A stretch of DNA of 64,000 bases from Mesodorylaimus sp. YZB2_4 (GCA_030248295.1 JASANH010000183.1:744001-808000); one strand, 5' to 3'. Positions 26,801 to 36,733 are shown, counted from the first letter of the stretch. The notes: a model not told the origin generated them from the sequence alone. Translations and numbers: made by a program.

Positions 26801-27088
26801 CGGGGCGCGTGGGTGAACTCCACCACCTCGAGCCATACCACATTTGCTACCATACAAGAAACTATGCAAAAATTGGTACCGAAAGCGGGGAATAAGAATC
26901 GTCTTTTGTTGTGGCTTTTCCCGAGTGGGAACGGTCGCACACAGTTTAATCCGATGGAGACCATAGAGATCCTGAACACCAATCCTGGATTCCATTATTA
27001 CTCAATGGGAGCTACAGAAGAAGAGTTCCAACGTGCATTGCAAAAAGCACGTGGATCCTTTCAGGCTTCTTGTTCTGTCATTGCGTGA
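14865..27088 (+). CDS. ITIH-like secreted VIT-vWA protein B
   Basis: Tandem paralogue of the preceding gene. Exons: 14865-14936, 16463-16623, 17072-17182, 19586-19730, 19788-19911, 20667-20950, 21068-21230, 21366-21665, 23554-24044, 25796-26033 and 26400-27088; about 925 aa. Exons 2, 3, 4, 5, 7 and 8 have exactly the same lengths as in A. Signal peptide FFVLCIGFLYASG; VIT domain (SRFATTLITSRLSNP, KVIVGDVREKEQA, GESAGLVAQK); vWA domain with MIDAS DKSGSM and MTDGQPNAG; then AYQTIKKLLQEAE. The linker differs from A: a Gly-rich stretch (GGGSGGG) with two short GP-type triplet patches in exon 10, then a basic, Pro-rich start to exon 11. The C-terminal domain aligns with A at its end (RLLLWLF..FHYYSMGATEEEFQRAL). 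The acceptor at 26399 (CCCTTTTCAG) was chosen because it alone keeps the phase. Introns are long and repeat-laden. The function is inferred to be extracellular-matrix related. Confidence 0.9.
14960..15022 (+). repeat. SINE B tail with GAACAG microsatellite
   Basis: GTTTGGTGATGTGGTAAAAC followed by four GGAACA repeats. The same tail (GGTGATGTGGT then GAACAT units) ends SINE B copies elsewhere and appears alone at 27166, 36965 and 53970. It sits just after exon 1 of ITIH-like B. Confidence 0.65.
17205..17460 (+). repeat. Diverged copy of dispersed repeat E (ITIH-like B intron 3)
   Basis: Carries ATCGATATTTTCCCAACTGATCA-like, AGGGTCCTCGGGT and TGTCTCGCATAC blocks in the same order as 20055-20345. 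It is more diverged, with a GTACCG-rich end related to 19160-19260. Confidence 0.5.
17561..17582. repeat. Poly-G homopolymer, about 20 nt
   Basis: An uninterrupted G run in intron 3 of ITIH-like B. A similar run occurs at 54334-54354 and a poly-C run at 60402-60420. Such runs can form G-quadruplex structures and are prone to length error. Confidence 0.9.
20050..20345 (+). repeat. Dispersed repeat E, copy 1 (ITIH-like B intron 5)
   Basis: About 290 bp including ATCGATATCTCACGAACCGA, GCGAAATCCCATCGTAGGGT and AACGTAAAGTACCGTAGTTT. The blocks recur in the same order, reverse-complemented, at 49390-49700, and diverged at 17205. No coding capacity and no terminal repeats were seen. Confidence 0.75.
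21666..23553 (+). other. ITIH-like B intron 8, no recognised content
   Basis: A 1.9-kb intron against about 450 bp at the matching position in A. No repeat family from the rest of the window was recognised here, and no exon-like open frame with conserved residues was seen. Confidence 0.55.
25250..25410 (-). repeat. SINE B copy in ITIH-like B intron 9
   Basis: AAGTCGAACATTCGCC and GTGCGCACCTAGCCCGAGAG match the T-arm/body blocks of the other reverse-strand SINE B copies (GTGCGCACCTGGC..GAGAGGCAGACGC). It is diverged. A neighbouring AAAGAAAACAGATAG block also recurs near 48340. Confidence 0.6.
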
Positions 27089-27159
27089 GCTGAATTATCA
27101 TGACTGAAGGAAAAGTTATGTAGTAGTCATGCCTGTGTTGTGTGTACCTCGCAGCACGC

Positions 27160-27205
27160 GAGTGCTTGGTGATGTGGTGAATCATGAACATGAACATGCA
27201 GATGG
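27160..27205 (+). repeat. SINE B tail fragment downstream of ITIH-like B
   Basis: GCTTGGTGATGTGGTGAATC followed by ATGAACATGAACATG. It is the 3' tail of the SINE B family inside the 3'UTR/downstream region of ITIH-like B, and it was copied along with that region to 36960. Confidence 0.6.
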
Positions 27206-27364
27206 GAGACATAGACTACTTGGATTTTGGCTTGGAAAACTAGGCATTGCTTGCCAAAATGAAGTGCCAATTTTGATTTTTGTAATAAGCACTCTACTCC
27301 CAACTCAATCGTACCTAGGGTTGTATCGAATGTCTCGTACAGCATGATTCCATGCTGTACGAGT

Positions 27365-27720
27365 GCCGTACGGGATTCAATCCGGTGACGGAGGTCAGCG
27401 AACCGTGAATCCGCCTCGCTGACCTTGACCGCCAGGCCGTGGGTGACTAACCCGGTACCGCCGAGGTGCTCCGAGTGGAGAGACGGGAGCCAAACGAGGT
27501 GGCACTTCAGGCGGTCGAACAACGACTAGGTTTGCAGCCCACCCGCAATCGTCCGAGGAAGTCCAGGACTGCCTCGTGTGAAGGAGCTCCTTGCTAAGAC
27601 ACGCAGTATAAACTAGCTCGACTGCTTAACGCCATAGGCAAAACGGGCTTTGGCCCAAAAATAAGTCAGTCTGAGTCACCGCGTCTTTTGTACCTTCGCA
27701 CACTATTTCTGTATTTCACT
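27365..27720 (+). repeat. SINE A copy, 5' truncated
   Basis: Begins within the tRNA-like head (GGGATTCAATCCGGTGACGG) and continues through the body (CTTGACCGCCAGGCCGTGGG, CGCCGAGGTGCTCCGAGTGG, GTCCGAGGAAGTCC) to the family end AAAACGGGCTTTGGCCCAAAA and CACCGCGTCTTTTGTACC. A hairpin (27334-27363) marks its left border. Confidence 0.8.
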
Positions 27721-28849
27721 ATTTCAGTATTTTAACTTCTTGCAGTAAATCTTTGCTGCTCTTGCACGCCATGCCGTTAGTAACTCTCGCAGTGCCGTCT
27801 AGGTGCTTCAAGCAGAGAAACGGAAGTTATTCGATTTGACAGTATTAGCTGCTCAACACCGGCGGTGCTCACAGCCAACTTGCGTTGTCCGAGGTGCTCC
27901 AGGATGCCCTTTTTTAGGGGTCCTCGCGGAGACGCTGCTCTGTGTGCCGATCGTAGCTTACCCTTTCCTTCAAGTTTTGACTATATTTAAAAACTGGGCC
28001 CTAAAAATACACAAAAAACACTATTGGGCGAACTAAAATGTCAGTAGATTGAAAAGTTTTTGTTTGCCGCCGCGCACCGAGCCGCTTTTGGAATAGTTAG
28101 AAAAAGTTAGGCCTTTCTACACTCACCTCAATTGACTTTTACGGCGAGCTCTTGGAATATTTAACAGTCACCTCATTGAAAAATTAGTTACCGCGCTGGA
28201 ATTTTCCTTTCATGTCACTATTTTACAGCAAGCTTTCTGGAATACAGCCTCAGACCAATGTCCTATTTCTTCAGTCAGGCTTTGATTTCTTCACTACACA
28301 AGACTCGGCAGCAGCATACGGTTCAGAAGCACATTTAAGCAGGTCATAACGCTCATCAGCATCAACATCAAATCGACGTCTTCACGGCAGGCTCATTCCG
28401 GTGTTGTAGTTCTTGAGTGCGCCAACCACCTCGCATGGTTCGATGATCGAGGGCTTTCAGCAAGCATCGTGCAGTCGATTGCCCCAGTTCTTTCGGTGTG
28501 ATTGCAGCGGCAGACGGAAACTGATCTTCAACCGCTCCATCCATAGTCTGAGGTACAGTAGTGCGCTTGATGCAGATTTTTTTCGATGCTTTTCACCTAA
28601 ACGAAGCAAGTTCATTCTTAACACCAACGACCATGTGAGTGACACTCGTCCGTGAGTCCGACACCGACGTCCATTCGCGCACCTCCAATGCATCTGGTGC
28701 CGTGCAGCGTGTCTGATGATACGACGTCCGCAAGTAGACACTTGGCTTCAGCGCGGTGGTTGCATCCGTTGCCAAAAAGAAAAGGAACTATTAAAGGGGG
28801 TTAGCCTTTAAGTTGGTCCTATTGCTCCCGAGCTAATCCTGTCATTGCA

Positions 28850-29345
28850 TCTAAGTTAAACCTGCAGCATCCCAAATCAAGCCTATCGCCCCCAGTAAAA
28901 AACAGGCGTCTCCTATGTCGAGTCTGTCAAACCCCAAAGTCGGGCCCTGCCGCCTCCCAAGTCGAACCGGTCGCCCCCTACGAGTCGAGCCTGCCCCCCC
29001 AGATCGGACCTGCCATTTCCAAATCGTGCCTGTAACAGCTCCGAAGAGCCGTTGCTTCTGGCACTCTTCGGGAAACAGCTTCTGGCCCGATCCGGTGAGC
29101 CTTTCCCGAATCGGACCTGCCATTTCCAAATCGTACCTGTAACAGCTCCGAAGAGCCGTTGCTTCTGGCACTCTTTGGGAAACGGCTTCTGGCCCGATCC
29201 GGTGAGCCTGCCCCCCAAATCGGACCTGCCATTTCCAAATCGTGCCTGTAACAGCTCCGAAGAGCCGTTGCTTCTGGCACTCTTTGGGAAACAGCTTCTG
29301 GCCCGATCCGGTGAGCGGCCTGACCCAACTCAATAAGAGGCTTCC
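28850..29345. repeat. Tandem array, unit about 107-110 bp
   Basis: Three near-identical units start at 29003, 29110 and 29219, each containing TCGGACCTGCCATTTCCAAA, AACAGCTCCGAAGAGCCGTT and GCTTCTGGCCCGATCCGGTG. Degenerate, CC-rich partial units flank the array (28900-29000 and 29320-29520). All frames stay open across it because the unit lacks stops, but nothing suggests a protein. Confidence 0.85.
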
Positions 29346-29577
29346 GACCCAACCCGGCGAGCGGTCTGGGCGCAACCCAGTTAGTGGCCTGACCTAACCT
29401 CGTAAGTTTAACTTCTGACACAACCAGGGAGGCTCTGGTCAAACCAGGGACTGTTGACTTAATCTAGTTGGCCGCTCCTGGCCAAGCTAAGAAGCAACTT
29501 CAGGCCCAGCCCCGTTAGCAAATTCTTGTACCAACCTTATGAGCGGTTTCCTCGATTCCACTGCTTTTGCCCGAAAA

Positions 29578-29802
29578 TGGCGATGCGAATTCGCCGTTTG
29601 AAGACGGGATCGTCCAGCTCATCCGAAGTTGCACTGCATCGTGACGATGTTTGCTGGATTCGAGTCAAACTTGACGCCGTTTATCGTCGTTCAATTGCCC
29701 TGAAGAGCAGCTCTGGCGCCGGGGTTGATAGAGGAGAAACGAACCGACCATCCGCACCTAGCGCAAAGAGAGCGAATGAAACTGCTGCTATGAAGAGACT
29801 GT
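29578..29802 (+). CDS. Uncertain small ORF, Ser/Arg-rich
   Basis: An ATG-started 74-codon frame (MAMRIRRLKTGSSSSSEV..) ending in TAA. It is basic and Ser-rich with no recognised domain. It could be a first exon of an unseen gene or chance. No splice evidence was found. Confidence 0.15.
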
Positions 29803-30029
29803 AAAATGTCCCACTTTACAACCTCTCAGCTTCACTGCGGGAAAGCTCGCGCTTTACAGTACCAGTATGTATTTTTGAAGTTTAGATACAATTCAGCCGG
29901 TCTTCATACAGTCGTTGGCCAATAAGTGGAACAAAAGCAACGCACAGTATCACGAAAGATCATCATTGCAGAAGGCTTGTAATACGAACTTGGGGTATAG
30001 TGATGCTGGGGATATCGCAATTCGAACTT

Positions 30030-30990
30030 TATAGTTGGATGCCATCTACGAGGGTCACGCTGAAAGTTTTTAGCAGCACGAGAACAAAACTGATCTCGAC
30101 GATCATTTCATTACACCTTTTCGAAGTACTCTCCTTTAGCACGAATTCAGATATCCATTCTCTTGAACCAATCGTCAAAGCAATGATCAAAAGCATCTTT
30201 TTGGCGTCATCTGCAAAACCTCTTTCATGTCCGCCGCAGCCGGTTGTGGATTTCTTGTGCCAGGTCGCGACTACAGGCGGGGTGAGTGACCAAATGGACC
30301 CCCTTCCGCGCAAAAAATCCAAAGTCGTTGCAACCATGTGAGTGGGTGCATTGGCTGGTGCAACAAAACACCCTTTAGACCACAGTGCGGCCAGGCCTCC
30401 TCGATCGACTTGAGTAGTGAGAGCAATCAGACTATGGCGCACCACTCAGCGTCATCAGTCCTTCGATCTTCGAGTTCAACATTTTTAAAAAGCCCATTGC
30501 GACGGAAGGAACCGGCAAACATTTTTTCCCTGTGCCCCTGGCTCTTGTCACTTTCGCTGGACAGCTCTCGTTTTCAAAGACCCAAACTGCCGACTGCTTT
30601 TTAGTATCAGGATCATAAGTATAGATTAATGTCTTATCCCCGGTGACGATGTTATCAATCACGAATTTCGCGAATTTTTTCATCATAAAAGTGACACCAA
30701 TTCACTCGCTCCTCTTTTTGCTCTTTTGCCAGGAGATGCGGATCCCACGACTAACAAGCTTCCGTGCGTCAAGGTGTTCAGGCAAAATCGATTGTACTGC
30801 AGCCGATCCAATATTTAACTTCTCCTCTATTTCTTCATATGTGATGTTTTGATTGGCTCTAATGAGTGAGGGTATGCCGTGGGTGTTTTCAGCGGATACT
30901 GCCTCGACAGGGCGACGAGATCTTGGCTCATCTTCAAATGTTTCTCGCCCGCGTTTTTTCCCAAAACCAGTTTTCGATTGAAGCAAGGAA
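30030..30990 (-). pseudogene. Decayed mariner-family transposase
   Basis: Reverse-strand pieces in several frames follow mariner order. The N-terminal helix-turn-helix part (FEDEPRSRRPVEAVSAENTH; NITYEEIEEKLNIGSAAVQS) is at about 30990-30720. The first catalytic block (IVTGDKTLIYTYDP..WVFE) is at 30660-30570. A block resembling the second-aspartate motif (NAPTHMVATTLDFLRGRG) is at about 30370-30310, followed by an RDLAQEIHNRL-like segment in another frame. Frameshifts and stops separate the pieces, and the second catalytic Asp is not clearly retained. No terminal inverted repeats were identified. It is a cut-and-paste DNA transposon relic and must be inactive. Confidence 0.8.
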
Positions 30991-30999
30991 AAGAGCCAG

Positions 31000-31930
31000 A
31001 TCTCTAAAAGCTTTCACCAATTTCTCATAGCTCTGCTTGAATGACGAGCGGAGTTAGAAATCATAATGTTCATCACCCAAAATTCACTGCGCCAAGGCAG
31101 CATCGTTGAACTTGCTCAGACACGTGACTGCGGTCAACTTTAGCAGCTCCAACTCCAGAAAAAGAAGGCGTAAGGCCTCGATAATTCACGTGTGTACTAT
31201 TGAGATGTGGCCCTATGCAATGTCAAAGAAATCCGCATCTCACTGATATCTATCGTGCCGCTACTAAAAACTTTCAGCATGCCCTCCGTATTGTTGGATC
31301 CGTCGTACCCAGTCATATTTTCGCGGTAGACAAGTACTCACGTCAGTGTATTGCTGTAGACCTGCCAACCTGCCACACGATTAGGGCAGACCCAGAATAA
31401 AAGGAGAGGCGAGCGTTTATGAGTGTGGTCCACTAAAAAACACTAAAAAGTGGGTTAGTTTCAATGCATATCAAGAAGCCAGCATCAAGGATTGTTCAAT
31501 ATCTCTTTATACGTTACTACGGTCACACTGTACGATCAGGCATTGGTGGCTGTATAGTATTGATCCATCGTCGCTAGTCTTCTGATGTACAACCTAAAAG
31601 CTGACGACCGCACAAAAGTCTGGATAACAGCAAGGAACCCGCTAAGCAGTCAGACCTTATAAGCAAGGCTGTGCGGGGTCCAGCGCACACAGCAGAGTCC
31701 CAAGTTCAAGTTCAAGTTCAAGTTCAAGCTTTACTGCGACCCAAATGAGCAAGAGCGCACTAAATTTGGCAGAAACTAACGTGATAAAAAAGAGAATCAT
31801 GCCTTAAAAGTCATCAAACGAGTACTCGAATTAAAATTACTGAGAGAAGAAAAACCAACATCCTCAGATAACGAATTCCATAAAGACATAGTCGAATATT
31901 CGAAAGACTACGTAAAAGACACAGTGCGAT
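31000..31930. other. Spacer with a TTCAAG microsatellite
   Basis: No gene is recognised. A GTTCAA hexanucleotide repeat (about four units) lies at 31704-31728, and the rest appears unique. Confidence 0.5.
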
Positions 31931-31934
31931 GTTT

Positions 31935-32240
31935 TTGTGAAACCAAATGATGACTGCCAGTGTCCCTCTGCGTGTCTCCACTGGGAGTACCTCCACACGA
32001 GGGCATTCTGGACTGGACACCGACTTGCTCGGAAGATGGCGGGTGGGCTTTGAGCCTGGTCGGTGTTCGACAGCCGAGACTGTCTACTCGTTTGGCTTCC
32101 CTCTCTCCACTCGAAGCACCTCGACGGTACCGGGTGATTCACCCACGGCATGCTGAGCAAGGCAGGCGAGGGTTTATGTTCGCAAATCGACCTCTATCAC
32201 CAGGGATCGAACCCGGGACGAGTCCTAGTCATACAGTCTT
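31935..32240 (-). repeat. SINE A copy (reverse strand)
   Basis: On the reverse strand it reads CTCGTCCCGGGTTCGATCCC (box B), then GGTACCGTCGAGGTGCTTCG and GTGGAGACACGCAGAGGG. The head's box A end is replaced by other sequence near 32240. Positions 32040-32150 match the body of the 37378 copy well. Confidence 0.8.
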
Positions 32241-32772
32241 GTTCGCACATTTCGGTTCTGAATATGCTCGATAACGAAGTCGGGATCACGGTCCCGACTC
32301 AATTACTAAGTTTCGCAAAACCAGAGGCTGTTCGCACTAGGCAGCTCCAGTGCATTTCTTGCAAAACTCGCCATCAGCTGGGGTCGAAAAGCTGTTGTCT
32401 AGCATAGTGCGAGCTCGGCCGCAGTTGCAAGAAACCTCTGATCCTTTCGAGTCTAAGACTAAAACTGCAGCTTGCTTCAACCCCTGGGTGCGAAGTTTTT
32501 TGGCCATCGGAGATCTAGAATCCTCTCCCACTAGCTATAGCTAGATCGTATGTGCATACCTACAGTATAGGCTGGTGGGGGAGTACCGCTTTTTAAAAGT
32601 TACAGCAGTTAAGAACGTGCTCGACATAATGGCATAGTGAATTCCTCACTCGCCCGCGATGTTCCGCTCCAGCAGCATTTATCTTCCCCACAGTGCGCAT
32701 GATGCGCTCTAATAAGTTGTAATGACACCAAATAACATTTCCAGACAGAATTAATCCTCGTTTTTGTCTCAG

Positions 32773-34509
32773 GTGACTGCGACCGTGGACGACGATGGCG
32801 AATCAAATGAAGCTGCTGAAAATGCGGTTCCTGTTTTGAAGACAGCTGACGCTCCAAGAGCAAAAACTGAACCAGTCGATGCAGCGAAAGTACTCGTATG
32901 CTGTTTCAAATGAGACAAGCAAATTCGACCAACGGAATTTGTTTGTCACTTCTAGAAACAGCATATGGTACTGCGAATTTCTGGAAATCCTCCGCCGGAC
33001 TTTAAGGATGCTGATATTCTGCGCAAAGATCTCGAAGGTACAGTAACCTACAACTTTGAGGATTTACCTCGTCGGGATTTACTTAGCTGGTCAGCATATG
33101 GCATGACAAGCCAGACCAACTCTCGCGGCAGGTTCCCTCAAACAACACTACTTGAAGCACTTCCGCTAAGGTACCCTGCCACCACCAGCTTCCTACGATA
33201 ATACTGGGCGGGCAGCGATGGGCCGTCCCTGACTGGTTTTTGAAGGCCACTTTCCTGATTTTATACTCGTTCGGCTCGCCTCTTAATGATACCGTGCCAG
33301 GTTTGCCGCCCAAAGCGCGGAGTTATATCTCTAGAACATGCATGATTGCATGTTGACGAAACAGGATTGGAACATCCCATATTTCCCTGCCAAGCAATCA
33401 TTATATTGCAAATACTTCAGCTGTGCAAGGCTAGAGACAGACTGTCGAAGATTAATCTATTCTCACTCTGATCGTGAGAATGAGCTTACTAAACTGCCGT
33501 TCCCGGTCGGGAGAGCAAGCAGCACGGCATTACAACCACACTACCTTTCACTAAAACTGCACCCAGCATAGATAGCAGCAGCACCGACCCGTAGAGAACG
33601 ACGAAGGCACCTTATACACCCCAGAACTAAATCACTTTGCATGGAACATGCTGATATCACTAGTCATCCTCTATGATCCGCTCTTCTAGGCTATTCTGTG
33701 ATAATGGGACTGGATTCCATTGCTCGTTGTTGATACTAATCGTCCTCGAGTGTTCTTGCTGGCGACCAGGAACTGGACCCCCTAAAGCCCTGGGCCTACA
33801 GTAAACACTACACCCCTGCCAGGATCATTGCCGTAACAAACTAAACCACTAATTGCGAGCGGCCGCGGTGGTGCAGCGGGTTCGGCATCCGTCTCTCTTT
33901 ATTGCTTTGGAGCGAGTGGCTGGACTCGTCCCGGGCTCGATCCCCGGCGACGGAGGTCGGTTTGCATAAATCTCGCAGACCTTGACCGCCAGGCAGTGGG
34001 TGACTCACCCGGTACCGCCGAGGTGCTTCGAGTGGAGAGACGGAAGCCAAACAAGGCGGCACTTCCGGCGGTCGACCACCGACTAGGTTTACAACCCACC
34101 CGCAATCTTCCGAGGAAGTCGATGATTCCCTCGTGTGAAGGCGCTTCTAGCGAAGACACGCAGCCATATGACCTGGCTCGACTGCTTAATGCCATAGGCA
34201 AAACGGGCTTTGGCCCAAAATAACTCAATCTGAGTCACCGCGTCTTTTGTACCTTCGCACACTATTTTACTATTTCTGATTTTCCTTATTTTAGCTATTG
34301 GCGTAGAAAAGATTTTTGGAATACGTTACATCAACAAATATCACAAGAATATTCTAGCCGTTGAGTACGCTTGTCGGAATCGCCAGGTTGTGGAACGCTT
34401 GTTCGAAATGGGAAAGCAGGACATCGGTGGATATAAAATGAAAGTTCGAGGCTTCAACCAGAAACAACAACTTTTAGAGATTTCTCGAAATGCGTTTTTG
34501 TTTTTGTGA
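32773..34509 (+). CDS. RRM-like protein, 3' exons (5' part not found)
   Basis: Three exons with agreeing phases: 32773-32889, 32956-33037 and 34295-34509 (TGA at 34507). The first encodes an acidic, Ala-rich linker. The second and third together look like an RNA-recognition-motif fold: strand MVLRISGNPP, helix DADILRKDLE, strands GVEKIFGIRYI and ILAVEYACRNRQVVERLF, then KMKVRGFN. The exact RNP signatures are weak, so this is a fold-level guess; a La-type C-terminal RRM is one option. The exon at 32773 is preceded by a good acceptor (TTTTTGTCTCAG), so earlier exons exist upstream or have been lost; I could not identify them. The intron 33038-34294 is largely a SINE A copy whose end abuts the last acceptor. 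Confidence 0.5.
33858..34265 (+). repeat. SINE A, full-length copy
   Basis: The tRNA-like head has GGTGGTGCAGCGGGTTCGGC (box A region) and CCGGGCTCGATCCCCGG (box B). The body has GGTACCGCCGAGGTGCTTCG and CCGAGGAAGTCGATGATTCC, and the end has AAAACGGGCTTTGGCCCAAAA and ACCGCGTCTTTTGTACC. About 400 bp, in the last intron of the RRM-like gene. Confidence 0.85.
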
Positions 34510-35039
34510 ACATGAGTATTGTATTTGGCGATCCTCTAGCTGCTACTTATATGTGAAGAAATAAGTGCCCACCTCGTGCTATCAAAGTTATAGAATTTGG
34601 CTCATTTTCTCTTCTGTGTACCGTGTTCTTATTCGCGACCACATCTTTGCAACCGAAAGATATACCTCTCTTGCGTACAGGATCACCGCGCTCATTTCAA
34701 AAAAGGTCTGCTGCAGAAGGTCTCTTCATTGTTAAATACTGATTGCATTCCAAAAAGAACCTATAGCATTCGAATGTGACAAACTCAAGAGGATGCATAT
34801 GGGCCGGTCCAAGCATTCATGGAGCACTCACGACCACGACCAAAAATATCCGAAGATCGCAAATGAACGCAAATAGTGTGTGAACGCAAATAGTGAGTGG
34901 CACGACAGGTTGAGATTTTATCCATACAGTGTGAGCTATCAACCAGTTGTATCGCACGCCGACAGGCACTCGACATCAGGCTAGTCATTGCAGAGCAGAC
35001 ATCAATTGCTGATCATAACAAGCATCACAGGGCGCAATC

Positions 35040-35900
35040 ACGATCCAGAGGGCAATTGACTTGGAGTACCGCTGTCGACGCCATCCTCACGCAGCACGCG
35101 CACAAAGTTCTCTTCCCAGTCAAATCGTCCATTGATGTCGACGTTGTTGGAAGCCGCGATCTGGTCTAGCAGTTGGTTGAGCATTTGCTGCGGCGGCTCG
35201 TCCTTAAACCTGAAAATAGGGCTCACTTAGCACTCGCGATCGACAGCCGTCCTTTTCACTTACCCAAGCGGAAAAATGAGATTCCCGAATTGGACCATCC
35301 CGGCATCGACTGGCACAGCTTCTCGAGCGAGGTCGTTTTTTTACCGTCTGCACCACGAATCGATAGCCGACATTTCGCCACGGCAGGCGGCCGAGTCGCA
35401 GTTCCACGCCGATGTTCAGCAGGGACATCAGATCGTCGCCACACCCCAATTCCCTGCAAACACGAGGGTCATGCACCCCAACTGAAGACGGGCAACAGCA
35501 CTTATTTTCCATCGTAAGCGTTCGTCGATGCGAATCGAGTGCTGCCTACGTAAGCTGGTCGTTCTCGTGCCCAGTTCACCGTTTGGTTCACGAAAGAGCC
35601 GCGACAGGCCAAAATCGATTAGCAAGACGCACCATTTCGTCACCATTTGACCACCCATCATGAAGTTTGACTGAAACAAGAGTTTATAAGCAGGTCCCGA
35701 ATCTTCGGTGGGATGAAATATACGCAAATCGTCTACGAAAAACGCTTTTTCGATACCTAAGCTCAAAGTTGCGTGCGGACCCATCTTATCTTACCTTTCA
35801 GTTCGTTGCGGAGAATCGTAGAATCTTTGAAATCGACTTGACGTTTTCCAAAAACGCAAAACGATTAGCTGTCGCTAAAAGCGAGAAGCTATTGTGAGCA
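35040..35900 (-). pseudogene. CK1/TTBK-like protein kinase, broken
   Basis: Reverse-strand segments in casein-kinase-1 order: a beta3/alphaC-like piece (VDFKDSTILRNELK, donor GTAAG at about 35794); SNFMMGG after an acceptor at 35671; CVLLIDFGLSRLF (DFG) near 35620; VGSTRFASTNAYDGK (activation segment) near 35550, in a shifted frame; GCGDDLMSLLNIGVE and GRLPWRNV near 35420, in another frame; and a C-terminal FDWEENF near 35115. The roughly 90 residues that should contain the hinge and the HRD/RDIKxxN catalytic loop are absent between the first two pieces, and at least two frameshifts follow. Intact CK1 proteins phosphorylate Ser/Thr; this copy could not. An undetected internal intron could explain one frame change but not the missing core. 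Confidence 0.65.
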
Positions 35901-36733
35901 CGCGAAGACATAATTATTGTACCCTACTATAGTTTACATTATTGCTCGCTTCATCATTCACAGAAGACCCAACTTGCTCGTACTTGATTTTCGACTGAGA
36001 TAGACCCGCTTGGCGAATGTGTGCGGTCGAGTTCGCCTTCGACAGAAATTTTTCCGACCAGCCTACTGATCAAAACACACATAAAATTAAACCAAAAGAT
36101 CTGGCGAGCTCTGCAGAATAATTCTGCTGAGATTCTACGATTCTAGTCTTTCGCTACGGTATACTGAATCCTCCCTCTAAGGCCCAGGGTTATCAGCAGG
36201 AAGGTCTAAAATACAGAATATTTAGAGCTCCACAAGTTCCAAAGTGCCAAGAAAAACGCCACTACTTACATCGAAAGATAAGTCACGGACAATCGTCTTG
36301 CAAGTCGAGAGGTATGTATATGCGCTAAAAGAAAAGAGAAAGGGAAAGTTTGCCGATTAGCAGTTAGAAGGACACACTTGCGAGCCTCATAAAACGATCC
36401 ATCGTCGCCAAATTTACGATTTTTACGATCTAAAAATTGACCATATTAAACGCGTCTGGATCATAGCAAGGAAGTTTTATTTACCCCGCGAGTCGGTCGT
36501 AGAAATTCGAAGCTCTTAAAAAAAGCATCATATGCATTGCCAAAAGTGAGAACATGATAACTTGCCTCATTCGGCTTTTCAATGCGGCCAATAAAGCCAG
36601 TTGCTTGCCTGAACACTCTCTGCGCGTAGCTTCTTACCAACGAATCCTAGGCAGTAATATAAGGAATTACAGCTTACAAAGCTTTCTAGAAAAAGTACAG
36701 GAAAACTACATCGTCCTAGTGACCAGAGTGGTG

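Noticed and set aside
28851-29442. Several overlapping open frames of 75-174 codons on both strands
   Set aside because: They are produced by a stop-free ~110-bp tandem repeat, and the unit spacing is not a multiple of three.
31814-32274. Overlapping open frames on both strands
   Set aside because: They coincide with a SINE A copy, and the same frames appear in the other copies with stops.
32337-32531. Reverse-strand frame with a CNCGR..CKKC spacing resembling a zinc ribbon
   Set aside because: The spacing is not that of a known family and no splice partners were found; insufficient for a gene call.
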